Shown here: positions 54,981 through 63,906 of the stretch, piece after piece
Position numbering within the stretch: the first letter of the stretch is position 1
Layout: every line of letters starts with the position of its first letter
The notes under the pieces: generated by a model
Databases searched by the model: none
The model's input: only the letters and a program-made list of their open reading frames with translations
What the model was told of the DNA's origin: nothing
Made by a program: the position numbers and the translations under genes
Assembly (NCBI RefSeq): GCF_000316665.1
Contig: NC_019678.1
Location: 7,101,001-7,165,000, forward strand
Length of the DNA: 64,000 nucleotides
Source: Rivularia sp. PCC 7116
Lineage (GTDB): Bacteria > Cyanobacteriota > Cyanobacteriia > Cyanobacteriales > Nostocaceae
Reading direction: 5' to 3'

Positions 54981-56069
54981 TCAATTCCCAATCGGTGGAG
55001 CAAGCTTTACACGAGATTTTCCGCCACCACCAATACTATTGGGGCTATTGTTGTCAACGATGTGTAATGCTTGAAACAATTTCATATAATCATCGTAAAA
55101 TTTGCCGCCTCTTGTCTCGAAGTCATAACCGTATTTTTTACGAAACTCATCGGGAACTCCTTTTTCTACTGCGAAGTAGTGAGTGTCTTCATGTGAGTCT
55201 TCCACAACGTAAGCACCGTAATTTTGCAAAGCATCAAATAACTTTTTACCTGCTGGTGTTTGTAATTTAAGACTTTTCTTAGTAATTTTTGGCGGAATCG
55301 CTAGTAACGAACCCTGCACAAAAGCATGATTTTTCCCACCATATTCTTTCGCTGCATAGTCATCAGCACGACTTGCTGGCCAGCGATAACCGCGTATTTT
55401 ATTATCGTAATGTAAATATTTTTTCGCCCAAATTACAACTTTCAAAGCATGAGGAATTGGTTTGTTGTTCGTTAGTTCGCCTTTACGAATTGAACCACCA
55501 ATTGAAGATAATCCAGAGCCAAAGTGTGCCCCCCCTATTCCTTCTCCATAAATATCTACGTTGTCATATCGCCAACCGTATAACGAACCTTTTTTTTGAC
55601 AGCGAGCTAATGGTGAAAGCTGAACTAATGTTCTGCCGTCTGGCATTAAGAAGGCTGAAGCGTTGTTTGGTGTATGATGCGGTTCTTTTGTCGCATCCGG
55701 AATAATTAAGTTATCCGGAATTGGGATGGCAATGTTCATATATTTCGTACCCGTACATCTTCCTTCCCCCCAAGCTCCAGGAGCGTAAACTCGACGATAG
55801 GGATATTTATCTTTCAACTCAAAAAAATATTCTTCGTCTGCTGCTGCTTGTTTGGCTTTACCTATATTTGCCTTAACGTAACGTGCATTATCACCTATGG
55901 GCATATTCCAAATAGATGTAGATAAAAAGGGTTGCAAAAATTTATCCCTTTTAGGAGCTTTCCCAAAAGTACTGCCACAATCCCAAGAGATAGCCATAAT
56001 TACGGCAATCAGGAAAACTACTATAATACGCAGCCAGAATAGACTTCTTAAAAATGAAAGGTTTTTCAT
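54981..56069 (-). CDS. Secreted protein of unknown function with SIWNMPIG motif
   Basis: 362 residues. An N-terminal hydrophobic stretch (about 10-28, LFWLRIIVVFLIAVIMAISW) acts as signal peptide or anchor. The body contains conserved-looking blocks: SIWNMPIGDNARYV near 51, KEPHHTPNNASAFLMPDG, IYGEGIGGAHFGSGLSSIGG, PIPHALKVVIWAKKYL, RGYRWPASRADDY and LQNYGAYVVEDSH. Similar blocks occur in secreted proteins of actinobacteria and other bacteria in my memory, but I cannot attach an activity. The run of His/Asp residues would suit a carbohydrate-active or hydrolytic enzyme (weak inference). Single gene. Confidence 0.7.
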   Translation of the reverse strand: MKNLSFLRSLFWLRIIVVFLIAVIMAISWDCGSTFGKAPKRDKFLQPFLSTSIWNMPIGDNARYVKANIGKAKQAAADEEYFFELKDKYPYRRVYAPGAWGEGRCTGTKYMNIAIPIPDNLIIPDATKEPHHTPNNASAFLMPDGRTLVQLSPLARCQKKGSLYGWRYDNVDIYGEGIGGAHFGSGLSSIGGSIRKGELTNNKPIPHALKVVIWAKKYLHYDNKIRGYRWPASRADDYAAKEYGGKNHAFVQGSLLAIPPKITKKSLKLQTPAGKKLFDALQNYGAYVVEDSHEDTHYFAVEKGVPDEFRKKYGYDFETRGGKFYDDYMKLFQALHIVDNNSPNSIGGGGKSRVKLAPPIGN

Positions 56070-56922
56070 CCTCGTGAAATTAAGCTCTAATTTGCATTCT
56101 TATGACAAATAGTTAAGAAATTATAAATTATTTATCTGAATAGCTATCGCCATGATATGTCTAATTCCCCAAGTTATAAACGACAATCATTAGCTTTCTT
56201 GAGTTGCAATTGCTTAATTTATAGCAAAAATAACTTTATAAAAATTATAGATTATATGTATTTATTAACTTTGCCTGGTTCGCAATCCAAAGCATAATTT
56301 AAAAGTAAAGATGCCTTTGCTGGCTGCATAAGTCAATAGATACAATTATGATTACGAATATTGTAGCAAGAGCCGCAAAGCCTGCAAATAGGCTTGTTTA
56401 CGGCTCGCCTCTTAATCCTCGACTTTCAGTTAAAAATGCTGCAATCTCAATGCTAAACGCTCTTTCCTCAACTTAATTAGCGAGAAAAGGTTAATTAAAA
56501 TGCTTTTAAGTTATTTATTGATTTTTGATTGAATTTTGAAAGACATTAAGTAGCAAATAGCACTTAGTTATAATTGAATTGAATTGTCTCGAAAGATTTG
56601 AGAAGACAATCTCAAAAGGATTATAGACAAAAATTAGTTTTGCATTTTGAAGTGTGAAGTAAGTAGTAATTAGTACTTTAAAGTTGTTGACTACTTAAGT
56701 ATTATCGGTACTTTGATTGTTTCGCTAAGTATTTATACTTTTATGTAGTAATATAAAATAATAAAAGATAAAAAGTAACTTTTAATAAACTTTGGCTAAA
56801 AAGTGCAAAGTTGAGCGGGAAAACATCACTAAAAAGTTTGTTTAACTGATGAGTACCCGTAAGGTTTTTTTAAACATTGAGTTTGATTCCAATTTTTATA
56901 GGTAAAGAGGTAACAAAGGGAA
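56070..56922. other. Divergent spacer with a nested hairpin
   Basis: About 850 bp of AT-rich sequence. At 56370-56406 GAGCCG pairs with CGGCTC and, inside, AAGCCT pairs with AGGCTT, a compact two-step hairpin that may be a dispersed palindromic repeat. No gene is seen. Confidence 0.45.
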
Positions 56923-58632
56923 GTGAATTCACAAACCCTCACACAAAACAATCGTAAGTACGATGCACGTCAAATAGCGCGATTCTATCGCCTGCGCCCT
57001 TGGCTGGGTTGGGTACGTGCAAGCACAATCGTCTTGAACTTCATCTGGTTTATTTTCGGTTTGAAGTGGGATGATTTTATGGGAGTAGCCGAACGTAATA
57101 AATTGAAACGAGCGGTTCAGCTACGAAAAATACTTGTACGTCTGGGGCCGACGTTTATTAAAGTTGGTCAAGCCCTATCAACTCGACCCGATTTAATCCG
57201 TAAAGATTTCTTAGAAGAACTGATCAAATTACAAGACCAACTGCCACCCTTTGACAACGCTATTGCTTTGAGACAAATTCAAAGCGAATTAGGTCATCCC
57301 GTCAAAGAAATGTTCAGCGAACTTTCCCCCGTTCCAGTTGCTGCTGCGAGTCTGGGTCAAGTTTATCGGGGTCGTTTGCACACGGGTGAAGAAGTTGCAG
57401 TCAAGGTACAGCGACCAAATTTACGTCCGATACTTTCCCTTGACTTGTATTTAATGCGCTGGGCTGCTAGCTGGTTATCTCCTTGGTTGCCTTTGAATTT
57501 GGGACACGATTTGACATTAATCGTAGATGAGTTCGGTACCAAATTATTTGAGGAGATTGATTATCTCAACGAAGGTCGTAACGCTGAAAGGTTCGCTACT
57601 AACTTTCGTAACAGCCCTGATGTAAAGGTTCCAGCTATATATTGGCGATATACTTCAACTCGCGTTTTAACTTTAGAATGGCTGAACGGATTTAAGCTGA
57701 CCGATACTGAGAGTATCATTGCAGCAGGTATAGATCCGCAAGAAATTATTCAAATAGCTGTAACTACAGGTTTACAGCAGTTATTAGAATATGGTTTCTT
57801 TCACGCTGACCCCCATCCAGGAAATTTGTTTGCGATGCCTGACGGTAGGATGGGCTATATCGATTTCGGTATGATGGATCAGCTATCGGAAACCACCAAG
57901 GAAACTCTTGTAGATGCGGTGGTTCACCTGATAAACAAAGACTATACCGATTTAGCTGGTGATTATGTCAAGTTGGGTTTCTTGACACCAGATACAGATA
58001 TTCGTCCGATTGTACCTGCTTTGGAAGCATTGCTTGGAGATGCAATTAATCGCAACGTCGGGGAATTTAATTTCAAGACCATAACGGATGAGTTTTCCAA
58101 ACTCATGTACGAATTTCCTTTTCGAGTTCCAGCCAAATTTGCTTTAATTATTCGCTCCTTGGTGACTCAAGAAGGTATCGCGCTATCGTTAAATCCGAAC
58201 TTTAAGATTGTCGAAGTTGCGTATCCTTACGTAGCACGACGATTGCTCACCGGTGAATCGGCTCAACTGCGACGAAGATTAATCAACGTACTGTTTAAGG
58301 ATGGTACATTCCAGTGGGAACGCTTGGAAAATATGATTGCGATCGCGCGTACTGACAACAATTTTGATTTATTACCCACAGCGCAAATGGGTTTGCAGTA
58401 TTTGCTCAGCGATGAAGGTCAATTTCTTCAACAACAGTTGATAATTGCACTCACAGAAGACGATCGCTTACATGCTGAAGAAGTACAGCGTTTGTGGAAT
58501 TTAGTCAAGGATGATTTAAATCCAACTCGTTTGTTGAGTGCTGCTTTTGGAGTTTTCACTCAGTTTTCCAGAGAGAGAGTTGCGGCAATCTTACCGCCAT
58601 TTACCACTTCAAGTTCTGTGAACAACACCTGA
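56923..58632 (+). CDS. ABC1/UbiB (AarF) family atypical kinase
   Basis: 569 residues from a GTG at 56923 behind AAAGGGA. It has the UbiB-specific KxGQ-containing extension (KVGQALSTRPDLI), the Ala-rich nucleotide loop (VPVAAASLGQVYRG), the VAVKVQRP lysine, the catalytic HADPHPGNLF (about 294-303) and metal-binding D314 (YIDFGMM). Members support ubiquinone or plastoquinone/tocopherol metabolism at membranes, as ATPases or kinases of lipids. Cyanobacterial and plastid ABC1K proteins are linked to plastoglobule-type lipids and photosynthesis. Cyanobacteria carry several paralogues and I cannot name this one. The C-terminal 110 residues lack hydrophobic anchors. Confidence 0.9.
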   Translation: MNSQTLTQNNRKYDARQIARFYRLRPWLGWVRASTIVLNFIWFIFGLKWDDFMGVAERNKLKRAVQLRKILVRLGPTFIKVGQALSTRPDLIRKDFLEELIKLQDQLPPFDNAIALRQIQSELGHPVKEMFSELSPVPVAAASLGQVYRGRLHTGEEVAVKVQRPNLRPILSLDLYLMRWAASWLSPWLPLNLGHDLTLIVDEFGTKLFEEIDYLNEGRNAERFATNFRNSPDVKVPAIYWRYTSTRVLTLEWLNGFKLTDTESIIAAGIDPQEIIQIAVTTGLQQLLEYGFFHADPHPGNLFAMPDGRMGYIDFGMMDQLSETTKETLVDAVVHLINKDYTDLAGDYVKLGFLTPDTDIRPIVPALEALLGDAINRNVGEFNFKTITDEFSKLMYEFPFRVPAKFALIIRSLVTQEGIALSLNPNFKIVEVAYPYVARRLLTGESAQLRRRLINVLFKDGTFQWERLENMIAIARTDNNFDLLPTAQMGLQYLLSDEGQFLQQQLIIALTEDDRLHAEEVQRLWNLVKDDLNPTRLLSAAFGVFTQFSRERVAAILPPFTTSSSVNNT

Positions 58633-58654
58633 AAAATAGCTGGAATTTCTCTTT

Positions 58655-58686
58655 AAACCTCTCTTCTACGAGGAGGGAGGTTTAAG
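58655..58686 (+). terminator. Possible terminator after the UbiB gene
   Basis: AACCTC ... GAGGTT stem with an inner CT-rich/GA-rich pairing, followed by only TTAAGG. The U tract is weak. Confidence 0.4.
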
Positions 58687-58769
58687 GAGTTAGATTTCCG
58701 AAAACTCAAGTAAAATGCAATACTTATCAAATAACCTCTTAGCAACCAGCATATAAATTAGGAGTTTTC

Positions 58770-59144
58770 ATGTATTATTATCCTTCAGAACCGCCGTACT
58801 TAATTTTAGCTTTGGGATTTTTTATAGCCGTTACTTCCGGTGCAGCATTAGACGGAACTCTAAAGGCGATATCCAAAACATGGCGAAAAAAAGGTGCTGA
58901 AGATTCTGCCCCTCGTTTTTCTAATAAACAATTAATAGTGCCATTTATTGGTATCACAATAGGCATTGGTTTATTTCTTTGCTCGGGGTTAGCAATATTT
59001 GGTTTTCCTAATTGGCTTGCTTGTGCCGTTGGTGTACCAATTACTCTTTTAACTTGCATATTAACTGCTTTTCAATTAGGAAGCATGATGACTTATGCTG
59101 AAAGTAGAGGATTTCAATCTTTAGATTTAGATTCTTTTAACTAA
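58770..59144 (+). CDS. Small membrane protein of unknown function
   Basis: 124 residues. The ATG at 58770 follows AGGAGTTTTC. Three hydrophobic segments are visible: about 10-28 (YLILALGFFIAVTSGAAL), 54-75 (LIVPFIGITIGIGLFLCSGL) and 80-103. A short basic loop (ISKTWRKKGAE) lies between the first two. I recognise no family; proteins of this look are conserved but unnamed in cyanobacteria. It begins 138 bp after the UbiB-like gene in the same direction, so joint expression is possible. Confidence 0.7.
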   Translation: MYYYPSEPPYLILALGFFIAVTSGAALDGTLKAISKTWRKKGAEDSAPRFSNKQLIVPFIGITIGIGLFLCSGLAIFGFPNWLACAVGVPITLLTCILTAFQLGSMMTYAESRGFQSLDLDSFN

Positions 59145-59244
59145 AATCATAAATTTAAAACTAACTATTCGCTGTTTGTAAATTCTTTTGTAGAACAAAG
59201 CAATTTATAAGCGGCGAATATTTTTATTGATATTTTTTATTGTT

Positions 59245-59370
59245 AGGAATGGCCGCAACTGGCACATTTTGCTTGTAGGGTGCTGTGACAGTTAGCTTGA
59301 TTTCTAAGGCAATAATAAGGTTTTCCTGTCACGCACCAACCAAAGCCTTATGACAATTGCGGCTATTCCT
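59245..59370. repeat. Palindromic MITE-like element
   Basis: AGGAATGGCCGCAA and TTGCGGCTATTCCT are inverted at the ends. Inside, GGTGCTGTGACAG is inverted with CTGTCACGCACC. About 126 bp, non-coding. Confidence 0.55.
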
Positions 59371-59469
59371 GATTGTATTGATATTTAATAATTAGTCAAC
59401 TTTAAAAATAAGTAATTTTACAGTGGTCGAATTACATGTAATTTATGCCAAACTTATTAAAAAATAATA

Positions 59470-59660
59470 AAGTAGGTAGGTACAAATAAAACCGACTATG
59501 TAACTAAATCTAAATTAGCCAAAATAATTGCGATGATCCACACCCTAATCTTCGAGAAGCCTTAAGCCGCACTTTGGGTGAAGGGGGAACGGGTGAATAC
59601 TTCGCTACATTAGATTTCGCTCGCAATTACATAGTTATAAGTTTTCTCACCCACCTACTT
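59470..59660. repeat. Inverted-repeat element upstream of the DxD transferase gene
   Basis: AAGTAGGTAGGT (59470-59481) is inverted with the ACCCACCTACTT arm ending at 59660. ACTATGTAA repeats inside both arms. About 190 bp, ending 37 bp before the next start codon, so it may carry part of that gene's promoter. Confidence 0.5.
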
Positions 59661-59697
59661 ATCTGTTTGTGCATCCCTAAAATATGATTTTTGAATA

Positions 59698-60579
59698 ATG
59701 AATTTAAAACAAAAAGAGTTCTGTATTTGTACTTATGTCGCTGGCAGTATATATCGTGCTTTAGCAAAAAACCTAGTCCAAGATTTAGCTAAATATGCAC
59801 CAGAAATTCCTTTTATAATTTATACGGATAAACCACAAGAGTTTGAAAACTACAGTAACGTCTTAGCATTCGGGCATAAAAGACAAGGAATATTGCATTA
59901 CCACGAACGCAGATTTGCAATTCAGAAGGCATTATCAATGTTTAAATCCTGTATGTACATTGATTCAGATGTAAGAATCTGTGCCCCAATACCAAATCGT
60001 GAATGGCTACCAGGAATTACAGCTAGAAGCTGTACTGGTATGATAAAGCATTTTCAAGAAAGAATAAACAAAACCGATACACCTTCAGTAAGTGCTTTGA
60101 AAAAGTTTGAACTTTTCAAAAAAATGGCTAATAAGCTGAATATTGATATTGAAAAAGAAGATGTTACATGGATAAATGAGTTTCTATTTGTTGTCACTAG
60201 AGATTCTGGTAAAGAAGAAGAATTTTTGCAAAATTGGGAAAAAATTGCAATTTATGCAGAAGTAAATGGACTCCATAAGCATCCTGCGTATGCAATGGGA
60301 TTAGCAGCGACTAAAGCCAATTTAAGAGTCAGACATGATGTCATGGAAGGTGTAGATTTTTTTGATGATAGAATCGAAAAAATTCGGATTTCCAAAGGGC
60401 AAACTAGTTCAAAGGATAAGTTAAAATATTTTGAAACCCAGAAGAAAATCGAAAATCCTCGAAATCCGATTTTTAAGAAGATAGTTAAGAAGGTGAATAA
60501 ATATGTTGAGTATCTATATCACTTTGTGCGTCTTAGAGTAACTACAATCTTGAGTAATTATAATTTTTACTATCGTTAA
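59698..60579 (+). CDS. Glycosyltransferase-like protein with DxD motif
   Basis: 293 residues. An N-terminal strand and helix (EFCICTYVAGSIYRALAKNL), FIIYTDKP and CMYIDSDVRI suggest a GT-A transferase of the GT8-like type, with DSD as the metal/nucleotide-sugar site. HKHPAYAMGLAA and FFDDRIEKI would form the acceptor side. The C-terminus is basic and helical (IFKKIVKKVNKYVEYLYHF), consistent with membrane association. I cannot give the sugar. It faces the minus-strand transferase genes that follow, so the area is a second glycan-synthesis region. Confidence 0.7.
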   Translation: MNLKQKEFCICTYVAGSIYRALAKNLVQDLAKYAPEIPFIIYTDKPQEFENYSNVLAFGHKRQGILHYHERRFAIQKALSMFKSCMYIDSDVRICAPIPNREWLPGITARSCTGMIKHFQERINKTDTPSVSALKKFELFKKMANKLNIDIEKEDVTWINEFLFVVTRDSGKEEEFLQNWEKIAIYAEVNGLHKHPAYAMGLAATKANLRVRHDVMEGVDFFDDRIEKIRISKGQTSSKDKLKYFETQKKIENPRNPIFKKIVKKVNKYVEYLYHFVRLRVTTILSNYNFYYR

Positions 60580-60842
60580 TAAAGTTGCACTGTCTTCGCT
60601 ATTTTTGAACAGTAGGGTGCGTGATGCATTTAGCCTAACGTACCCATTTTGTGGATAGTATAGTGCGTTGCACTCGGCGACAATACACCCTAAAAATAAT
60701 CTTTAACCGCAACATACCGAAGCCGTAACACAACGACAATAAAGTGGGAGGAGAATCCACACCGCATTTTGTCTACCTCACAAAAAGGGATTAGATAATT
60801 TATCTAACCCCGAATAGTTTTAATTTTTTAGCGATTTAAAAT
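60580..60842. other. Convergent spacer with repeat-like sequence
   Basis: About 260 bp between convergent stops. It includes CAGTAGGGTGCGTGATGCAT and a GCGTTGCACTCGGCGACAAT segment of the 'genes-to-spacer' type repeats common in cyanobacteria. No clear terminator with a U run was identified. Confidence 0.35.
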
Positions 60843-61769
60843 TTACTTCTTCAACGAACGAAGAAAACTTTTTGCTTCATTCATAGTTTTTTGCCAAGAG
60901 GTTGGTTTGGGCTTTTCTGGAAACACAGGTGGTGGTAATTGTGGGTTCAAGTTGCGGTAATGTTCCCAAATCTCCCAGTAAGGACAACCTGGTTCGATGC
61001 GAATACCAGCCCAATGCAGGTACTGTAAAGGTTGATTGACTTTTGGATCGATTAATTTATGTCCTTCATGTAAAAAGTGAGAAGTTCCTCCCCAGTTTCC
61101 CGGTGCTTTTCCTTCTCTATTGACTATATTGAAACGCTTGGGAATGCGTTTGAGCAACATATAGTTGATAATTGGTTGATCGGATGTTTTTTCGGAGAAA
61201 TCGAAATATTCTGGATGCTCCGCACATTCTGCAAAGGTTTCGTATAAATCTTGTTCGGATATGAGGTTTTTCTTGGAACCCCAAAACCCACCATTGAATA
61301 TATCTTTAACTTCGCTTTCGGTAAATACTTTTTTTTCTAAAACTGTGGGGCTGAATACGTTTTTAATTCCACCACTATGTTGATAGTCGCAGCAAATGAA
61401 GTCAGTCTCTTTTAAATAATTGAGATTATCAATAATTTTTTCAAAAACAACAATATCTGTATCTATATACAAAAACTCATCAAAAGGACCAAACCAACAA
61501 GCTTGCTTGCGGAATTGGTTAGGACGAGCAAAGAATTTACCGCCGAAGGTTTCGTATAATTTATTAGATAAGCGGTCAATAAATTCTAAATCCTCGTAAA
61601 CTCCTACTCCATAATATTTGCCGAGAGTGTCAGCTATTTTGTGATAATTATCATCATAGGGAATCATCACAATAGGAGTTTCTTTGTCGTGGAGACGAAT
61701 GCTATTGAGTAAAGCAATAGCGTGATCTGTCACTTTATCATTAGCGATGATATAAATACCTTTAGTCAT
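60843..61769 (-). CDS. Npun_R2821/Npun_R2823-type glycosyltransferase-like protein
   Basis: 308 residues. The start GIYIIANDKVTDHAIALLNS, the metal-site candidate FLYIDTDIVVF, and later GGFWGSKKNLI, DQPIINYMLLKRIP and YLHWAGIRIEP follow the plan of a cyanobacterial family I know as Npun_R2821/Npun_R2823. DTD would be the nucleotide-sugar DxD motif, so a GT-A transferase is likely, with no known acceptor. It is a paralogue of the gene upstream and starts 3 bp after that gene's stop. The C-terminus is Pro-rich and basic. Confidence 0.75.
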   Translation of the reverse strand: MTKGIYIIANDKVTDHAIALLNSIRLHDKETPIVMIPYDDNYHKIADTLGKYYGVGVYEDLEFIDRLSNKLYETFGGKFFARPNQFRKQACWFGPFDEFLYIDTDIVVFEKIIDNLNYLKETDFICCDYQHSGGIKNVFSPTVLEKKVFTESEVKDIFNGGFWGSKKNLISEQDLYETFAECAEHPEYFDFSEKTSDQPIINYMLLKRIPKRFNIVNREGKAPGNWGGTSHFLHEGHKLIDPKVNQPLQYLHWAGIRIEPGCPYWEIWEHYRNLNPQLPPPVFPEKPKPTSWQKTMNEAKSFLRSLKK

Positions 61770-61772
61770 GAG

Positions 61773-62777
61773 TTATGCTCCAACTTTTAATCCTAATTTT
61801 TTTAAAAATCGTTTGGTTAGACTTGGGGGTGCGTTGTAAGCTTTTGGCTTAGTGGTGAATTTTGGTCGCTTGTCTGGTTCGTGGAGATAGCGATAATGCA
61901 GAAAAGTTTCGCGGTAAGGGAAATCAATATTTTCTCCACTACAAACGCGGCTAAATAGTTTGGAAGATAAGCCTATATAGTGCAAATAAGTTAAACGGTT
62001 CCCTTTGTCATATACCAGATTATCTCGTTCGTCAAAATGAGGAGATGTAACGCAACATCCGGTTATTTGGCTTTCAGGTAAATGATTGGAAAAATTATAG
62101 CTAGGTATTTCCGACCGCATCACCATATAGTTAAGGATTGTTTGGTCGGGAGCATTTTTGTATAATATTTCTGCTTCCCCAGCCTGTAATTTTGATAATA
62201 AATATTTCCGTTTTTCTGCGTCAAATAAACCTTTATTGGCAGCATAAAAACCAGCACAGAATATTTCGCTATCGAGTCGAGATTGAGGAAAAACATCTCG
62301 TAATTGATTGGAATTAGCGTTGTATACGTGATTCAAGTCCTTATGCTGAAAATCATACACTACGAAGTCATTTTGATTTAGTTGCTCAAATATATAATCT
62401 AGTGAATTTAATACTAGAATATCGGCATCCAAATAGATAAATTTATCAAAAGCACCATCAAAACCGCAAAATCTGCGATGCATCCCCAAGCGATAAACTC
62501 CCGGAATACCTTGTTCTTGCCAAATTTTATAGGCATCCGGATGTGCTTTCCATATTTGGGCAGAAAATTCTTCCCAAAGCTTAATTGCAGAAGTATCTGC
62601 AAATATTTCAACATTACTTCTATGTTTTATTTCCTCTCTGACTCTTTCTAAACGGTCATCATAGGGAATAATAGAAACAGCATACTTATTACCAATATTT
62701 GCTTCAATAGAATTGAGTAAAGCTACTAATTGGTCATAAACTATATCATTAGCAAGTATGTAAATACCTTCAGTCAT
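61773..62777 (-). CDS. Npun_R2821/Npun_R2823-type glycosyltransferase-like protein, paralogue
   Basis: 334 residues with the same elements as its neighbour: GIYILANDIVYDQLVALLNS, FIYLDADILVLNSLDYIF (DAD as the metal site), FCAGFYAANKGLF, DQTILNYMVMRS and YLHYIGLSSKLF. Identity to the neighbour is moderate by eye, so the duplication is old and the two may add different sugars. The ATG at 62777 follows AAGGAGG on the minus strand (CCTCCTT near 62783). It is part of the run of minus-strand transferase genes beginning with the GT10 gene. Confidence 0.75.
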   Translation of the reverse strand: MTEGIYILANDIVYDQLVALLNSIEANIGNKYAVSIIPYDDRLERVREEIKHRSNVEIFADTSAIKLWEEFSAQIWKAHPDAYKIWQEQGIPGVYRLGMHRRFCGFDGAFDKFIYLDADILVLNSLDYIFEQLNQNDFVVYDFQHKDLNHVYNANSNQLRDVFPQSRLDSEIFCAGFYAANKGLFDAEKRKYLLSKLQAGEAEILYKNAPDQTILNYMVMRSEIPSYNFSNHLPESQITGCCVTSPHFDERDNLVYDKGNRLTYLHYIGLSSKLFSRVCSGENIDFPYRETFLHYRYLHEPDKRPKFTTKPKAYNAPPSLTKRFLKKLGLKVGA

Positions 62778-62813
62778 TCAAGCCTCCTTAACCTCTCAAA
62801 CTACTGTTGATTA

Positions 62814-63791
62814 TTAGGAAAATTTCTTTACATAATTTGAGAGCCACGATACCAAATTAAGCTTGTGTAAAATAATTTGTCTGGCTTCGGCAATTGCCTC
62901 TTTCGCTTCATACCAAGCATCTGGTGTAGATGTGACTTCTTTTATATAAGCCAATCCTTTTTCATCCATACTTGGTAATCTTAAAAAGCTACCGGGAGGT
63001 AATAATTTATCAGCAGCAGGACCACCATAATAAATAGGTAAACACCAAGCGAGTAGAGAATCCCAAAGTTTTTCGCTTACATACCAATCATTATCGATAT
63101 AGTTCTCGACTGATAAGTTGTAATAGTAAGGTGCCATACCATACCATTTATTACCAAGTTCTCCGCCTCCTTGCGCCCAATCAGGTAAACCGCGTCCGTA
63201 CAAATCAAGTTCTAATTCACTATCACGTAGCATCTTTAAAAATGCTAAACGCTTGCGATGATTCTCGGTACGATTGATACCGGATGTAACCCAACTTAGA
63301 GGTTTCGCTTTAATCGGTGGCGGCATTTCATTTAACTCTCGAAATGAGTTAGAGTAATACCAAATTGCGGGCATATAATCGGGATTGGGTGCATAATCAT
63401 CAGGCCCTGAAACATAGCTACAATAGTTTTGGGCTGCTTGATAAAATTTTTTGTTCTTTTCAACAACTTCTTCTAAAGGTGGTTCTCGCAACAAATAAAT
63501 TACCTTGTCTTTAGGCATTCCTCGAAGCTTTTCCTTGAAGGTTTTTTGTACTTTTTCGTAATGATTTTGTCGCTTTCTGTTCTTCCAGAATAATAAATGT
63601 TTCTGCGGTGGTTTGGGGAAACTCGTGTAATTATACATCAACAGAAAATCCGGTTTTGGATCTGTCGAAACTAGTTGAATATTATCCCAAATGCCAAAAT
63701 GTTCGGGAGTTTGTTGCCACAACCAATCGCTTGCGTTATCCAAAGCGCTATAGCTGCTCATCATGCCAATTTTAATTTTATTTGTAGTCAT
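62814..63791 (-). CDS. GT10 family (fucosyltransferase-like) glycosyltransferase
   Basis: 325 residues from the ATG at 63791 (MTTNKIKIGMMSSYS). A longer frame to 63851 would encode a stretch made of ATTCCCT heptad repeats and is rejected. The C-terminal donor domain shows the GT10 pattern: NYIDNDWYVSEKLWDSLLAW, CLPIYYGG, LLPPGSFLRL and KLNLVSWL. The N-terminal half has YLLREPPLEEVVEK. Family members transfer fucose or related sugars from GDP donors in alpha-1,3/1,4 linkage. It heads the run with the two Npun-type genes; its stop lies 36 bp from the next start. Confidence 0.83.
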   Translation of the reverse strand: MTTNKIKIGMMSSYSALDNASDWLWQQTPEHFGIWDNIQLVSTDPKPDFLLMYNYTSFPKPPQKHLLFWKNRKRQNHYEKVQKTFKEKLRGMPKDKVIYLLREPPLEEVVEKNKKFYQAAQNYCSYVSGPDDYAPNPDYMPAIWYYSNSFRELNEMPPPIKAKPLSWVTSGINRTENHRKRLAFLKMLRDSELELDLYGRGLPDWAQGGGELGNKWYGMAPYYYNLSVENYIDNDWYVSEKLWDSLLAWCLPIYYGGPAADKLLPPGSFLRLPSMDEKGLAYIKEVTSTPDAWYEAKEAIAEARQIILHKLNLVSWLSNYVKKFS

Positions 63792-63863
63792 ATGATTATT
63801 TGTATTAATTAGGGAGTAGGGAATAGGGAATAGAATTTTTATAACTCTCAACTCTTAAGTCCT

Positions 63864-63906
63864 AACTCATAACTTTTAACTGTTTACTGTTCACTGTTCA
63901 CTGATA
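63864..63906. repeat. Heptad-type tandem repeat at the window end
   Basis: AACTTTT, AACTGTT, TACTGTT, CACTGTT and CACTGAT units in a row, of the same kind as the blocks around the Wzy gene. It includes the stop codon of the partial gene that follows on the minus strand. Confidence 0.65.

Noticed and set aside
54938-55705. Plus-strand frames opposite the secreted unknown protein
   Set aside because: Shadow frames; the minus-strand frame has a signal peptide and longer consistent coding.
63792-63851. Longer N-terminus for the GT10 gene
   Set aside because: The extra codons are made of heptad repeats and lack family similarity.
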